Assembly (NCBI GenBank): GCA_023255285.1
Contig: JALRIY010000035.1
Coordinates: 1 to 15,311 of the forward strand
Reading direction: 5' to 3'
From: Algoriphagus sp.
GTDB taxonomy: Bacteria; Bacteroidota; Bacteroidia; Cytophagales; Cyclobacteriaceae
Length of the DNA stretch: 15,311 nt
Numbering within the stretch: the first letter of the stretch is position 1; each line of letters starts with the position of its first letter. The notes beneath the pieces were generated by a model. That model saw only the letters and a program-made list of their open reading frames with translations. It did no database searches and had not been told where the DNA came from. Positions 7,225 to 13,889 of this stretch are shown here, one piece after another. Made by a program: the position numbers and the translations under genes.

Positions 7225-8367
7225 ATGCTAAATTTTCAATTGACCGAAGAGCAGCTCGCCGTACAAAAAGCCGCTCGAGATTTTGCCCAAAGTGAATTGC
7301 TTCCTGGCGTAATCGATCGAGATACCGAGGCTAGATTTCCTACCGAACAAATCCAAAAAATGGGGGCACTCGGATTTATGGGAATGATGGTTGATCCCAA
7401 CTTTGGAGGTGGAGGCATGGATACCATTTCCTACGTAATTGCAATGGAAGAACTCTCAAAAATTGATGCCTCTGCATCGGTTTCCATGTCCGTCAACAAT
7501 TCCTTGGTCTGCTGGGGGCTTGAGAAATACGGAACCGAAGAACAAAAGCAGAATTACTTAACTAAACTAGCTACAGGAGAGGTTTTGGGGGCATTTTGCC
7601 TTTCCGAACCCGAAGCAGGATCGGATGCTACCTCTCAACAAACCACTGCAGTCCTGCAAGAGGATTACTATTTGTTGAATGGTACCAAAAACTGGATTAC
7701 AAACGGTTCTTCTGCATCGATTTACCTTGTCATTGCCCAAACAGATCCAAGCAAAGGCCACAAAGGTATTTCTGCCTTCATTGTAGAAAAAGGTATGGAC
7801 GGGTTTGTAGTAGGTAAAAAGGAAGATAAATTAGGAATACGCGGATCAGATACCCACTCTCTTTTGTTTATAGATGTAAAAGTCCCTGTCAGAAATCGTA
7901 TTGGAGCAGAAGGCTTTGGTTTCACTTTTGCCATGGAAACACTTAATGGAGGGCGTATAGGGATTGCAGCACAAGCCCTTGGAATCGCCTCAGGTGCTTA
8001 CGAACTTGCCCTGGCCTACTCTAAAGAACGTAAAACCTTTGGCAAGCCCATCAGCCAGCATCAGGCTATTCAATTCAAATTGGCCGATATGGCTACCCAA
8101 ATCGAAGCTGCTCGCCTCTTGGTCTACAAATCAGCCTGGCTGAAAGATCAAGGCAAAGAGTATGCACAGGCTTCTGCCATGGCCAAATTATATGCTTCCG
8201 AAGTAGCCATGAACGTGACTGTAGAGGCTGTTCAAGTACATGGTGGCTATGGATATGTCAAGGAATACCATGTGGAACGATTGATGCGAGATGCTAAAAT
8301 CACACAGATTTATGAAGGAACTTCTGAAATTCAACGGATTGTTATTTCAAGAGGTGTCTTGAAATAA
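7225..8367 (+). CDS. Acyl-CoA dehydrogenase (short-chain / butyryl-CoA type)
   Basis: An FAD enzyme that oxidises acyl-CoA to trans-2-enoyl-CoA in beta-oxidation or amino-acid catabolism, passing electrons to ETF. At 380 residues it has the standard three-part ACAD architecture. The first family signature is LGAFCLSEPEAGSD (121-134). The FAD-contacting RKTFGKPISQHQAIQFKLADM lies at 269-289. The second signature is QVHGGYGYVKEYHVERLMRD (337-356). YEGTSEIQR (363-371) carries the expected catalytic base Glu364 in the position typical of short- and medium-chain enzymes. Overall flavour is closest to butyryl-CoA dehydrogenases; chain-length preference cannot be read with certainty. It sits alone between two terminators, so it is probably monocistronic. 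No other beta-oxidation gene is in the window. Confidence 0.95.
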   Translation: MLNFQLTEEQLAVQKAARDFAQSELLPGVIDRDTEARFPTEQIQKMGALGFMGMMVDPNFGGGGMDTISYVIAMEELSKIDASASVSMSVNNSLVCWGLEKYGTEEQKQNYLTKLATGEVLGAFCLSEPEAGSDATSQQTTAVLQEDYYLLNGTKNWITNGSSASIYLVIAQTDPSKGHKGISAFIVEKGMDGFVVGKKEDKLGIRGSDTHSLLFIDVKVPVRNRIGAEGFGFTFAMETLNGGRIGIAAQALGIASGAYELALAYSKERKTFGKPISQHQAIQFKLADMATQIEAARLLVYKSAWLKDQGKEYAQASAMAKLYASEVAMNVTVEAVQVHGGYGYVKEYHVERLMRDAKITQIYEGTSEIQRIVISRGVLK

Positions 8368-8386
8368 GCTATTTCCATCCATGCAT

Positions 8387-8423
8387 AAGGGGTAATTAGA
8401 CAAAAATTACTCCTTTTTTTTTT
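8387..8423 (+). terminator. Rho-independent terminator after the acyl-CoA dehydrogenase
   Basis: An 11-bp stem with one G-T pair (AAGGGGTAATT 8387-8397 with AATTACTCCTT 8405-8415) has a 7-base loop. It runs into ten consecutive T residues (8414-8423). It starts 20 bases after the stop codon. Confidence 0.9.
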
Positions 8424-8656
8424 GTGTATTTAATTTTTTAAATCTAAAATGCAGTTTTATAATTGGAAAAATCATATTTTTAATTTTATTTTCCCTTTGC
8501 TTGCAGCAACCAAAGATCTTTAGTTTAAACCTTGCGTGAACGGGGAATTACCAAGTGAATAATAATCTATCAACGAAAAGCGACACTATTCTATCGTCTT
8601 TTTTGTGTACTCGCAAGTTGGATCAGGTGACATTAAACCAAAATTTTTAGAAGGCC
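8424..8656. other. AT-rich leader before the AraC-type regulator
   Basis: There is no coding frame of note here. The first 90 bases are very AT-rich. A perfect 10-base palindrome AAAGATCTTT lies at 8512-8521, just after a small TTGCT/AGCAA hairpin. I see no clean TTTG-N19-TAnnTTTG promoter pair, although the promoter of the regulator gene must lie here. The palindrome could be an operator, but nothing else supports that. Confidence 0.35.
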
Positions 8657-9583
8657 ATGGAATATTACAACAAAGTAATTGAGTCAGTACAAGTTCGTTT
8701 TCTCAAGGGGAGTAATTATAAAATAGAAAAGCCTATCACGGTAATCAATTACCAAGAAAATGAAAACACCCTCGTTTTGCTCCATCATGGGAGTTTAAAG
8801 TTTGGTGAAGACCAAGAGCTGGTGAACGAAGGCGAGGTAATTTTTCTCCCAAAAGATCGAAAGACTACACTCACTTTTGGGACAAAAACTTCCAAACAAG
8901 AAACTACAGGAGATCAGTTTGCAGAAACCAAAAGAAAACATCTGCAAAGTATCAGTTACAAAGACATCAAATCTTCAGAAGAAGATTGTATTTCGATTTT
9001 TCAATTTGAATCTAAAGTCTTTGACGTGGTCAACTTTTTTAACTCCTTAGATATTCCTCCATTTATCATCCGATTCAATGATCGGATTACTACCCTAGTG
9101 GAAGATCTGATGAAAGAAATTGAAAATACGGGTGTAGGCAAGGAACGATGTTTAAAGTCTCTCACAGAGGTCTTGGTGATTGAACTGCTACGGCATATCC
9201 TTAAAAACCGACTTTTCACAGAGGAATTATCGACCAATGCAACCTATTTCAAAGACCCCCGATTGATTGATTTGTTCACCTATATCAAGAGCAATATTAG
9301 TGGAGATCTTTCCAACAAGGTGCTCGCCAAAGTCGCAAATGTTTCCGAGGATTATGTAGGGCAATACTTCAAAATGCTTACTGGCATCAATCCACAGGAT
9401 TACATTGAATACCAACGTCTTGAAGCAGCCGTAGATTTGCTGCGTACCACCAAAAAATCTATCCGCACTATCGGCAAAGAAGTAGGATACAAGGATACGG
9501 CCTATTTCTGCAGAAGATTTAAGATGATGTATGGGGTACCTGCTGGAAAAATGCGTCGACGAGAGTCCTTAATTAATGTCTAA
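8657..9583 (+). CDS. AraC-family transcriptional regulator
   Basis: A 308-residue DNA-binding regulator. The C-terminal part (about 203-302) is a double helix-turn-helix AraC/XylS domain. The first helix pair is around NKVLAKVANVSEDYVGQYFKMLTG (220-243). The second ends in the family signature SIRTIGKEVGYKDTAYFCRRFKMMYGVPAGKMR (268-300). The N-terminal 200 residues are not a family I can name. Residues 20-75 alternate short strands and look cupin-like (LVLLHHGSLKFGEDQELVNEGEVIFLPKD), so a small-molecule-sensing pocket is plausible but inferred. AGAAGG lies close before the ATG, a rather good Shine-Dalgarno for this group. It stands alone between the acyl-CoA dehydrogenase terminator and a convergent operon, so its target is not evident; it may regulate itself or the neighbouring dehydrogenase. 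Confidence 0.9.
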   Translation: MEYYNKVIESVQVRFLKGSNYKIEKPITVINYQENENTLVLLHHGSLKFGEDQELVNEGEVIFLPKDRKTTLTFGTKTSKQETTGDQFAETKRKHLQSISYKDIKSSEEDCISIFQFESKVFDVVNFFNSLDIPPFIIRFNDRITTLVEDLMKEIENTGVGKERCLKSLTEVLVIELLRHILKNRLFTEELSTNATYFKDPRLIDLFTYIKSNISGDLSNKVLAKVANVSEDYVGQYFKMLTGINPQDYIEYQRLEAAVDLLRTTKKSIRTIGKEVGYKDTAYFCRRFKMMYGVPAGKMRRRESLINV

Positions 9584-9593
9584 CCTTTAAGAT

Positions 9594-9702
9594 TTCAAGA
9601 AACTTCGAAGGTTTTATAAAAACCCAAGAACTTGAACCCTTTGAGGTAAACCCAACCTTCGAGGACTTGAAGACCTCAAGGGTTGGGTTTACCTCAAAGG
9701 TC
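9594..9702. repeat. Nested palindromes at a convergent gene junction
   Basis: A perfect 20-bp inverted repeat (9638-9657 with 9681-9700) encloses a 23-base loop. The loop holds a further 4-bp stem, GAGG 9661-9664 with CCTC 9674-9677. Just upstream are the self-palindrome CTTCGAAG (9603-9610), a small GGTTTT-ATA-AAAACC hairpin (9610-9624) and an outer TTCAAG/CTTGAA pair (9594-9599, 9631-9636). The right arm contains the stop codon and last two codons of the leftward gene. It can act as a bidirectional transcription stop between two converging genes. The nested make-up also resembles REP-type dispersed palindromes, which a single window cannot prove. There is no long T run on either side. Confidence 0.8.
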
Positions 9703-10071
9703 TTTATTCTCCTCAGGCTTTGCGGATTCCGCAAAAAATTGTTCGTACAGCTTATCCTTAGCAAGCGCAAGGCCCAAAAAAAGAACTTTTTGCGCTAGTC
9801 CAGTCCATAGGGAAGAAGGTTTGGTTTGGGTAAGTCGCTCCCTAATATCTGGATTCAGCAGGCCTTCTCGCTCCAATACTACTAAAGCTTTATCGGTAGT
9901 TTTTTCCTCTTTTTTTGAACTTAGCCGAGATAGTCCATAGACTACTAATGCACCTACCCCGACTATTGCTCCTACTTTAACCCAATCCTCAGAGCCTTTT
10001 TTTATCTCATTCAACTGCTTTGCTAAAGCTTCCTCAAGCGCGGCAGATTTCTGTTCAAGTTCCTTGCTCAT
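9694..10071 (-). CDS. Small membrane-anchored protein, YqjD-like in layout
   Basis: A 125-residue protein with no family I can name securely. An amphipathic, probably coiled-coil N-terminus (MSKELEQKSAALEEALAKQLNEIKKG, 1-26) leads into a transmembrane segment (about 32-49, VKVGAIVGVGALVVYGLS). A charged stretch with KKEEK and a second weakly hydrophobic region (about 90-105) follow. I chose the ATG at 10071 because AAAGGA lies just before it; the frame is also open to an ATG at 10098, which would overlap the previous gene more. It overlaps the 3' end of the holin-like gene by 17 bases, so the two are coupled. The pair recalls the yqjD-yqjE arrangement of Enterobacteria in size and topology only; homology is not shown. 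Its stop codon lies inside the large palindrome. Confidence 0.72.
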   Translation of the reverse strand: MSKELEQKSAALEEALAKQLNEIKKGSEDWVKVGAIVGVGALVVYGLSRLSSKKEEKTTDKALVVLEREGLLNPDIRERLTQTKPSSLWTGLAQKVLFLGLALAKDKLYEQFFAESAKPEENKDL

Positions 10072-10423
10072 CGGTGTCCTTTCCTTTAGTTGAATCAAAA
10101 ATAAATTTTTTCAAAAATATATTGCCCTGCTGCTGAAATCCACGGGTATCTTTAGTTAGGTAGAGGATTACGACTACAAGCAAATAGCAAACCGCAACAA
10201 CCAAAAATCCAAGGTAAGGGCTTTGCGTTACCTGGCTAATGTAAAAAGCAAGAGATAAGGAAAGAAATAAACCTGCTACCAATAGGATTGACCCTATCAA
10301 TATCAATAAAATCAGCCGGGAAAGAATTCCTACCAACTGGTCTTGAATATCTGATTTGACAAGTTCAATCCTAGTTTCAATAAGAGATTTGAAGGTCTGA
10401 ATAAGCTCAGTAAAATTCAACAT
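10055..10423 (-). CDS. Phage-holin-family-like (YqjE/DUF1469-type) small membrane protein
   Basis: A 122-residue protein with a charged helical N-terminus (ELIQTFKSLIETRIELVKSDIQDQL, 6-30), two strongly hydrophobic hairpin segments (about 32-62 and 70-90) and a polar tail. This is the profile of the 'phage holin family' / YqjE-type proteins. Despite the name, these are usually chromosomal, not lytic, and often sit beside a YqjD-like partner, as here. There is no phage gene nearby. It begins the two-gene unit, and its end overlaps the next start by 17 bases. Function is unknown; a cell-envelope or stress role is inference from the family. Confidence 0.78.
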   Translation of the reverse strand: MLNFTELIQTFKSLIETRIELVKSDIQDQLVGILSRLILLILIGSILLVAGLFLSLSLAFYISQVTQSPYLGFLVVAVCYLLVVVILYLTKDTRGFQQQGNIFLKKFIFDSTKGKDTDEQGT

Positions 10424-10499
10424 GCGAACTATTTTTGTAAGGAAAGCCCCTGCTATGAATTAACGAATATACTCAAAATACAATGATCAAAAAAACAAC

Positions 10500-11096
10500 T
10501 TAGCTCAGCGTCCCTTCTGTTTCGTAGTAATGAAAACGCAATACTAATTCCAAGGCGAGCAAGATTGCCTTATTAACCGGGTGTAGTTCACTCAAAGCCT
10601 CGTCAATATCTTTGAGTTGCGTGTAGTAAGCAGGTGCCAAAGGAATGTCTAAATCGGCGTTTATGCGCACTGTCAGGTTTTGGAAAGCATCTGGTCGTTC
10701 TGCTTTGAGCAATTTACAGGTAATCAATTCTTTCAAATTAGTCTTGTTATTTTTTCGAGCAGAGGCCCCAAATACACGGCAAATCATTCCCCTTTTGGCA
10801 TAATTGCCACAAAAACCTTTACTCAAATCGGTAGACTGCGCTCGATACACCACACAAATCCCTTTGGAATTGCCTTCAGCAAGCTGGGCAGCAAGCTCCT
10901 CTGCAATTCCCTTTTCATACAAATCAAAAGCTAGAGGCAAAAACTCTAAGGTAGATGCAGGTACTTCTGGATTGGAGCAGCAAAATCCACATCCAGAAAT
11001 ACATCCCATACCCGCTTCTTTATGAAATTGTTTGGATTGCTCCTCCAACTTTACAAAGAGCCCTTCTACCGCCTGCGCCTTTTCAAAAAGATTCAT
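10500..11096 (-). CDS. YkgJ-family cysteine-cluster (zinc/iron-chelate-binding) protein
   Basis: A 198-residue soluble protein with the cysteine layout of the YkgJ/CxxCxxCC family. GCISGCGFCCSNPE has Cys32, Cys36, Cys39 and Cys40. They are followed by Cys81, GFCGNYAKRGMICRVFG with Cys96 and Cys106, and Cys127. The first spacing is C-x3-C-x2-CC, a small variant of the family's C-x2-C-x2-CC. Eight cysteines in this arrangement suggest a bound metal or cluster; the family is annotated as a putative zinc- or iron-chelate-binding protein without a proven reaction. The Arg-Cys-Arg-x-Phe-type motif (around 102-110) is also typical. It is 76 bases upstream of the holin-like gene on the same strand and may share its transcript. 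Confidence 0.85.
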   Translation of the reverse strand: MNLFEKAQAVEGLFVKLEEQSKQFHKEAGMGCISGCGFCCSNPEVPASTLEFLPLAFDLYEKGIAEELAAQLAEGNSKGICVVYRAQSTDLSKGFCGNYAKRGMICRVFGASARKNNKTNLKELITCKLLKAERPDAFQNLTVRINADLDIPLAPAYYTQLKDIDEALSELHPVNKAILLALELVLRFHYYETEGTLS

Positions 11097-11420
11097 CTCT
11101 AGTTAATTATCAGACAAAATTAGCAGGCCTTTTGGGTATTTGTCCTAGAAAGCAGCCGGATTTTTATGAATATTTACTTAAGTACCCACTAGCCTAGGAA
11201 ATGCTAGTTGAGGATTATTTTTGTGAGCTGTGAATCGTGGTTTATCAAACGTGGTCGGTTTATCTGCAGGAATTAACTCTTCCATTCAGCAATAGTACCA
11301 GATTGCGGATAAACCCTTTGATTTTTTTCCGCTCTGTATCAGTCACTTGTATTGATTTTTTTAAAATTTCCCATCTTTACTATCTAAGAATCGTATCCTT
11401 AAACCAAAATAAGGAATAAC
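11097..11420. other. 324-base spacer between divergent genes
   Basis: No convincing gene lies here. It must hold the promoters of the leftward YkgJ-like gene and the rightward LOG gene. GGTTTATC occurs twice in direct orientation (11239-11246, 11257-11264) and once inverted (GATAAACC, 11308-11315). An ACTAGC/GCTAGT hairpin lies at the AGCCTAGG region near 11188-11210. The last 100 bases are T-rich. AAGGA lies seven bases before the LOG ATG as a ribosome binding site. Confidence 0.5.
11115..11122 (-). promoter_or_regulatory. Candidate -7 box for the YkgJ-like gene
   Basis: The minus strand reads TAATTTTG, an exact fit to TAnnTTTG, 18 bases before the ATG at 11096. That leaves a very short 5' leader. 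No TTTG-type -33 element is visible at the right distance, so support is modest. Confidence 0.4.
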
Positions 11421-12149
11421 ATGAGTGAGTCAGAAAGTAATAATTTAGAAGAACGCATCCGAAAAGCCTTTAAGGAACGAGACTGGAGCGAAATAAAGAG
11501 TGCCGACTCCTGGGCCATCTTCAAAGTTATGGCTGAATTTGTGGAGGGATTTGATAAGCTCGCAAAAATAGGCCCCTGCGTCACCATTTTTGGTTCTGCA
11601 CGTACTCCTCGTGAACATGAATACTATAAAACTGCTGAGGAAATTGCAGCTAAACTCGTTCGCCATGGCTATGGAGTAATCACGGGCGGCGGTCCAGGCA
11701 TCATGGAAGCAGGAAATAAAGGCGCGCACTCAGAGGGAGGAAAGTCAGTAGGACTTAACATCCAACTCCCATTCGAACAGTTTAACAACCTATACATCGA
11801 TCGAGACAAGCTGCTCAACTTTGATTATTTCTTTGTGCGGAAAGTCATGTTTGTCCGTTACTCCCAAGGCTTTGTTGTCCTCCCTGGCGGGTTTGGTACG
11901 CTAGATGAGTTTTTTGAAGCACTCACCCTTATCCAAACCAACAAGATCGGTCGTTTCCCGATTGTACTAGTAGGCAAAGAATACTGGGCAGGACTAGTTG
12001 ATTGGATAAAAAGCAGACTACTTCAGGACGGCCTACACTACATCAGTAAAGAGGATTTAGACTTATTTTGTGTAGTAGATACCGCCACGGAAGCAGTCAA
12101 GGTGATAGATGAATTCTACAGCAAATACCTGCTAAGTCCTAATTTCTAA
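11421..12149 (+). CDS. LOG-family protein (TIGR00730; nucleoside 5'-monophosphate phosphoribohydrolase type)
   Basis: A 242-residue Rossmann-fold protein of the LOG family, once misnamed lysine decarboxylase. Studied members hydrolyse cytokinin riboside 5'-monophosphates or purine nucleotides such as AMP to base plus ribose 5-phosphate. The two hallmark motifs are present: GGGPGIMEAGNKGA (89-102) and PGGFGTLDEFFEAL (155-168), with the catalytic-type Glu163 in PGGxGTxxE. An Arg-Lys pair (140-141, FFVRKVMF) is in the expected substrate-binding region. VTIFGSAR (54-61) is the first strand and loop of the fold. An extra 45-residue charged N-terminus puts it with the longer bacterial subgroup. AAGGA seven bases upstream fixes the start. 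Its bacterial role is probably nucleotide turnover; cytokinin production should not be assumed. Confidence 0.9.
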   Translation: MSESESNNLEERIRKAFKERDWSEIKSADSWAIFKVMAEFVEGFDKLAKIGPCVTIFGSARTPREHEYYKTAEEIAAKLVRHGYGVITGGGPGIMEAGNKGAHSEGGKSVGLNIQLPFEQFNNLYIDRDKLLNFDYFFVRKVMFVRYSQGFVVLPGGFGTLDEFFEALTLIQTNKIGRFPIVLVGKEYWAGLVDWIKSRLLQDGLHYISKEDLDLFCVVDTATEAVKVIDEFYSKYLLSPNF

Positions 12150-12158
12150 GAGCTAATC

Positions 12159-12175
12159 AACCTATCCCCTAGGTT
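12159..12175. terminator. Weak hairpin between convergent LOG gene and unknown gene
   Basis: AACCTA (12159-12164) and TAGGTT (12170-12175) can form a 6-bp stem with a TCCCC loop in the 25-base gap between converging stop codons. The T run after it is poor on both strands, so termination strength is doubtful. Confidence 0.25.
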
Positions 12176-12678
12176 TAGGATACTTTTAGACGAAGTTCGC
12201 CTTGTCGTTTGATTACTTTTAGATCAAAAAACTGGTTGATAAACCCCTTGCAATGATTCTCTGCCCACTCCGCCCGAGACTCCGTGTCGTGAAGTAAGGT
12301 CATTCGAAGTAGCGTTTTCACATAGGGCTCGTGCTGACCTAATTGCCGCACATAAGCCAATAAACAAGTGGTCCAGTCCTCTTGGAACTTCTCGAAATGA
12401 GTGCGCCCGTCAAATAAAAGCTCAAGCTGATTGTCTCCATGCCGGAATCGGTAGATACCACACAGCTGTCTATAAATAACCCGAATTCGTTCGCGAGGAA
12501 ATTCATTTCTATCCAAAATTGAACGGTAAGTAGCGTCCATCAACTGCAGAGGATTGTACAGTTGCGTATACGATGCTTTTAATTCAACGACCATCTGATC
12601 CAATAACTCTTCTTCCAGGACCGATTGGGCCTGACGAAGGATGTAGTTTTTGTCCAGAGGAAATAGTTTTTGAATCAT
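12175..12678 (-). CDS. Conserved-looking hypothetical protein downstream of ddl
   Basis: I do not recognise this 167-residue protein. It has no signal peptide, membrane segment or known catalytic motif. It is mostly charged and predicted helical: opening MIQKLFPLDKNYILRQAQSVLEEELL, a central RERIRVIYRQLCGIYRFRHG (about 62-81), LLAYVRQLGQHEPYVKTLLRMTLLHD (about 106-131) and a basic C-terminal end. The composition is normal for the window and the frame is clean. It lies 83 bases after the ddl stop on the same strand, so co-transcription is likely but a promoter in the gap cannot be excluded. A soluble helical, perhaps scaffold or regulatory, role is only inference. Confidence 0.72.
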   Translation of the reverse strand: MIQKLFPLDKNYILRQAQSVLEEELLDQMVVELKASYTQLYNPLQLMDATYRSILDRNEFPRERIRVIYRQLCGIYRFRHGDNQLELLFDGRTHFEKFQEDWTTCLLAYVRQLGQHEPYVKTLLRMTLLHDTESRAEWAENHCKGFINQFFDLKVIKRQGELRLKVS

Positions 12679-12761
12679 TAGCGAACGCTTTCTTTCACAA
12701 AATTAGTACTAATTGCAAAAAATGTCTCATTTCCTGGAAGGAAAAGCAAATCTTGTTCCAC

Positions 12762-13763
12762 TTACTTCTTGCTGGCCGCAGCAAACATCTCTTCAATGAG
12801 GAGGGTGTAAAAATGGGAAACATCCAACCCTATGGCCCGCACCTGTTGCGAAATCAAACTGGTTTCCGTTTGGCCTGGAACTGTGTTGATCTCAATAAAA
12901 TAAAAGGCTCCAGTATCCTCTTGAAGAAAGTAGTCGATACGTACTGCTCCCTTGCAATTGAGCACTGCATAGACTTTTTGTGCAATGCGTTCTACTCGGG
13001 CCACTTCCTCAGAATTCATTCGTCCTGGCGTGATTTCCTCACAGACCCCAGGTACATATTTGGCTTCGTAATCAAAAAACTCCCTGCTGCTGACAATTTC
13101 TGTTGCCGGCAACACGGTAATCTTTCCATTTTCCTTAAATATCCCCACCGAAAACTCCCTGCCAGACACAAACTCCTCCACAAGCACCTGGGAATCTTCT
13201 GCAAAGGCCTTATCCAAGGCTTCCGGAAGTTCCTCCCAAGTTTTTACCTTGCTCATACCAATAGAGCTTCCTCCATTGTTAGGCTTGATAAATAAGGGCA
13301 ATTGAAGTTCCTCCTGAATTCTGCTTGCAGCCGTTGCCTCCTGCTCAAAAAGCTGCATCGAACGGGCTACCTGCAATTCGGGAATGGTCTGTACAATGGC
13401 CTTGGTATAGCCTTTGTTCATCGTAATCGCAGAAGTAAGCTGGTCACAGGTGGTGTATGGAATACCGAGTAAATCAAAATATCCTGCTAGTTTGCCATCC
13501 TCTCCAGGAGATCCATGTAAGATGGTAAACACCCCGTCAAATGTGATTTTCTTTTCCCCCAACTGAAGGCTAAAATCATTAAGATCCACGGCGATCTTCT
13601 CCCCTGAAGAAGTCAAATAATGCCAATTTCCCGGATATATGTAGATCGTAAATACCTCATAGCGCTCTCGGTCAATGGTCTTCTCGACTACGGCGGCACT
13701 TTTTAAGGAGATCACTGACTCACCTGTAAAGCCTCCGGTGACCAAGGCAATTTTCTTCTTCAT
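12762..13763 (-). CDS. ddl: D-alanine--D-alanine ligase
   Basis: Ddl makes the D-Ala-D-Ala dipeptide for peptidoglycan precursors in the cytoplasm, using ATP. At 333 residues it has the normal length of an ATP-grasp Ddl. The N-terminal loop TGGFTGESVISLKSA (9-23) carries the conserved Glu15 and the Ser that contact the first D-Ala. HGSPGEDGKLAGYFDLLGIPYTT (83-105) follows. Then come the ATP-binding KPNNGGSSIGMSKV (160-173), VEEFVSGREFSVGIF (195-209), the metal-ligand RIDYF (275-279) and EINTVPGQTETSLI (291-304). Nothing vancomycin-resistance-like surrounds it. It is divergent from the dipeptidyl peptidase gene across a 126-base gap. Confidence 0.96.
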   Translation of the reverse strand: MKKKIALVTGGFTGESVISLKSAAVVEKTIDRERYEVFTIYIYPGNWHYLTSSGEKIAVDLNDFSLQLGEKKITFDGVFTILHGSPGEDGKLAGYFDLLGIPYTTCDQLTSAITMNKGYTKAIVQTIPELQVARSMQLFEQEATAASRIQEELQLPLFIKPNNGGSSIGMSKVKTWEELPEALDKAFAEDSQVLVEEFVSGREFSVGIFKENGKITVLPATEIVSSREFFDYEAKYVPGVCEEITPGRMNSEEVARVERIAQKVYAVLNCKGAVRIDYFLQEDTGAFYFIEINTVPGQTETSLISQQVRAIGLDVSHFYTLLIEEMFAAASKK

Positions 13764-13810
13764 GGGGGAAAAATTTACGGGACGAAATAGCTTATTTTCT
13801 GTTTACGCTC

Positions 13811-13818
13811 CAAAGATT
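13811..13818 (-). promoter_or_regulatory. Possible -7 box for ddl
   Basis: The minus strand reads AATCTTTG, one base off TAnnTTTG, 47 bases before the ddl ATG. No -33 match was found. It overlaps the -33 region of the opposite promoter, so the two genes may share control. Confidence 0.3.
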
Positions 13819-13839
13819 TAGAATACCTAAGCCATTTTA

Positions 13840-13847
13840 TATCTTTA
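13840..13847 (+). promoter_or_regulatory. Possible -7 box for the dipeptidyl peptidase gene
   Basis: TATCTTTA differs from TAnnTTTG only in its last base and lies 42 bases before the ATG at 13890. A TTTAG around 13817-13821 sits 18 bases upstream, roughly where a -33 TTTG is expected. Confidence 0.4.
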
Positions 13848-13889
13848 GGCCCTACTATTCACCTGATACGTATCCAAAAATAAAAAAAT

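Noticed and set aside
10055..10423. Phage or lysis cassette suggested by the holin-family protein
   Set aside because: There is no endolysin, capsid, integrase or other phage gene nearby; such holin-family proteins are usual chromosomal genes.
12573..13295. Rightward 240-residue frame over ddl and its neighbour
   Set aside because: Antisense to ddl with many Cys, Phe and His residues typical of a shadow frame; it crosses the gene boundary and has no recognisable domain.
12762..13763. Vancomycin-resistance-type D-Ala-D-Lac ligase
   Set aside because: There is no vanH- or vanX-like neighbour, and sequence and context fit an ordinary housekeeping Ddl.
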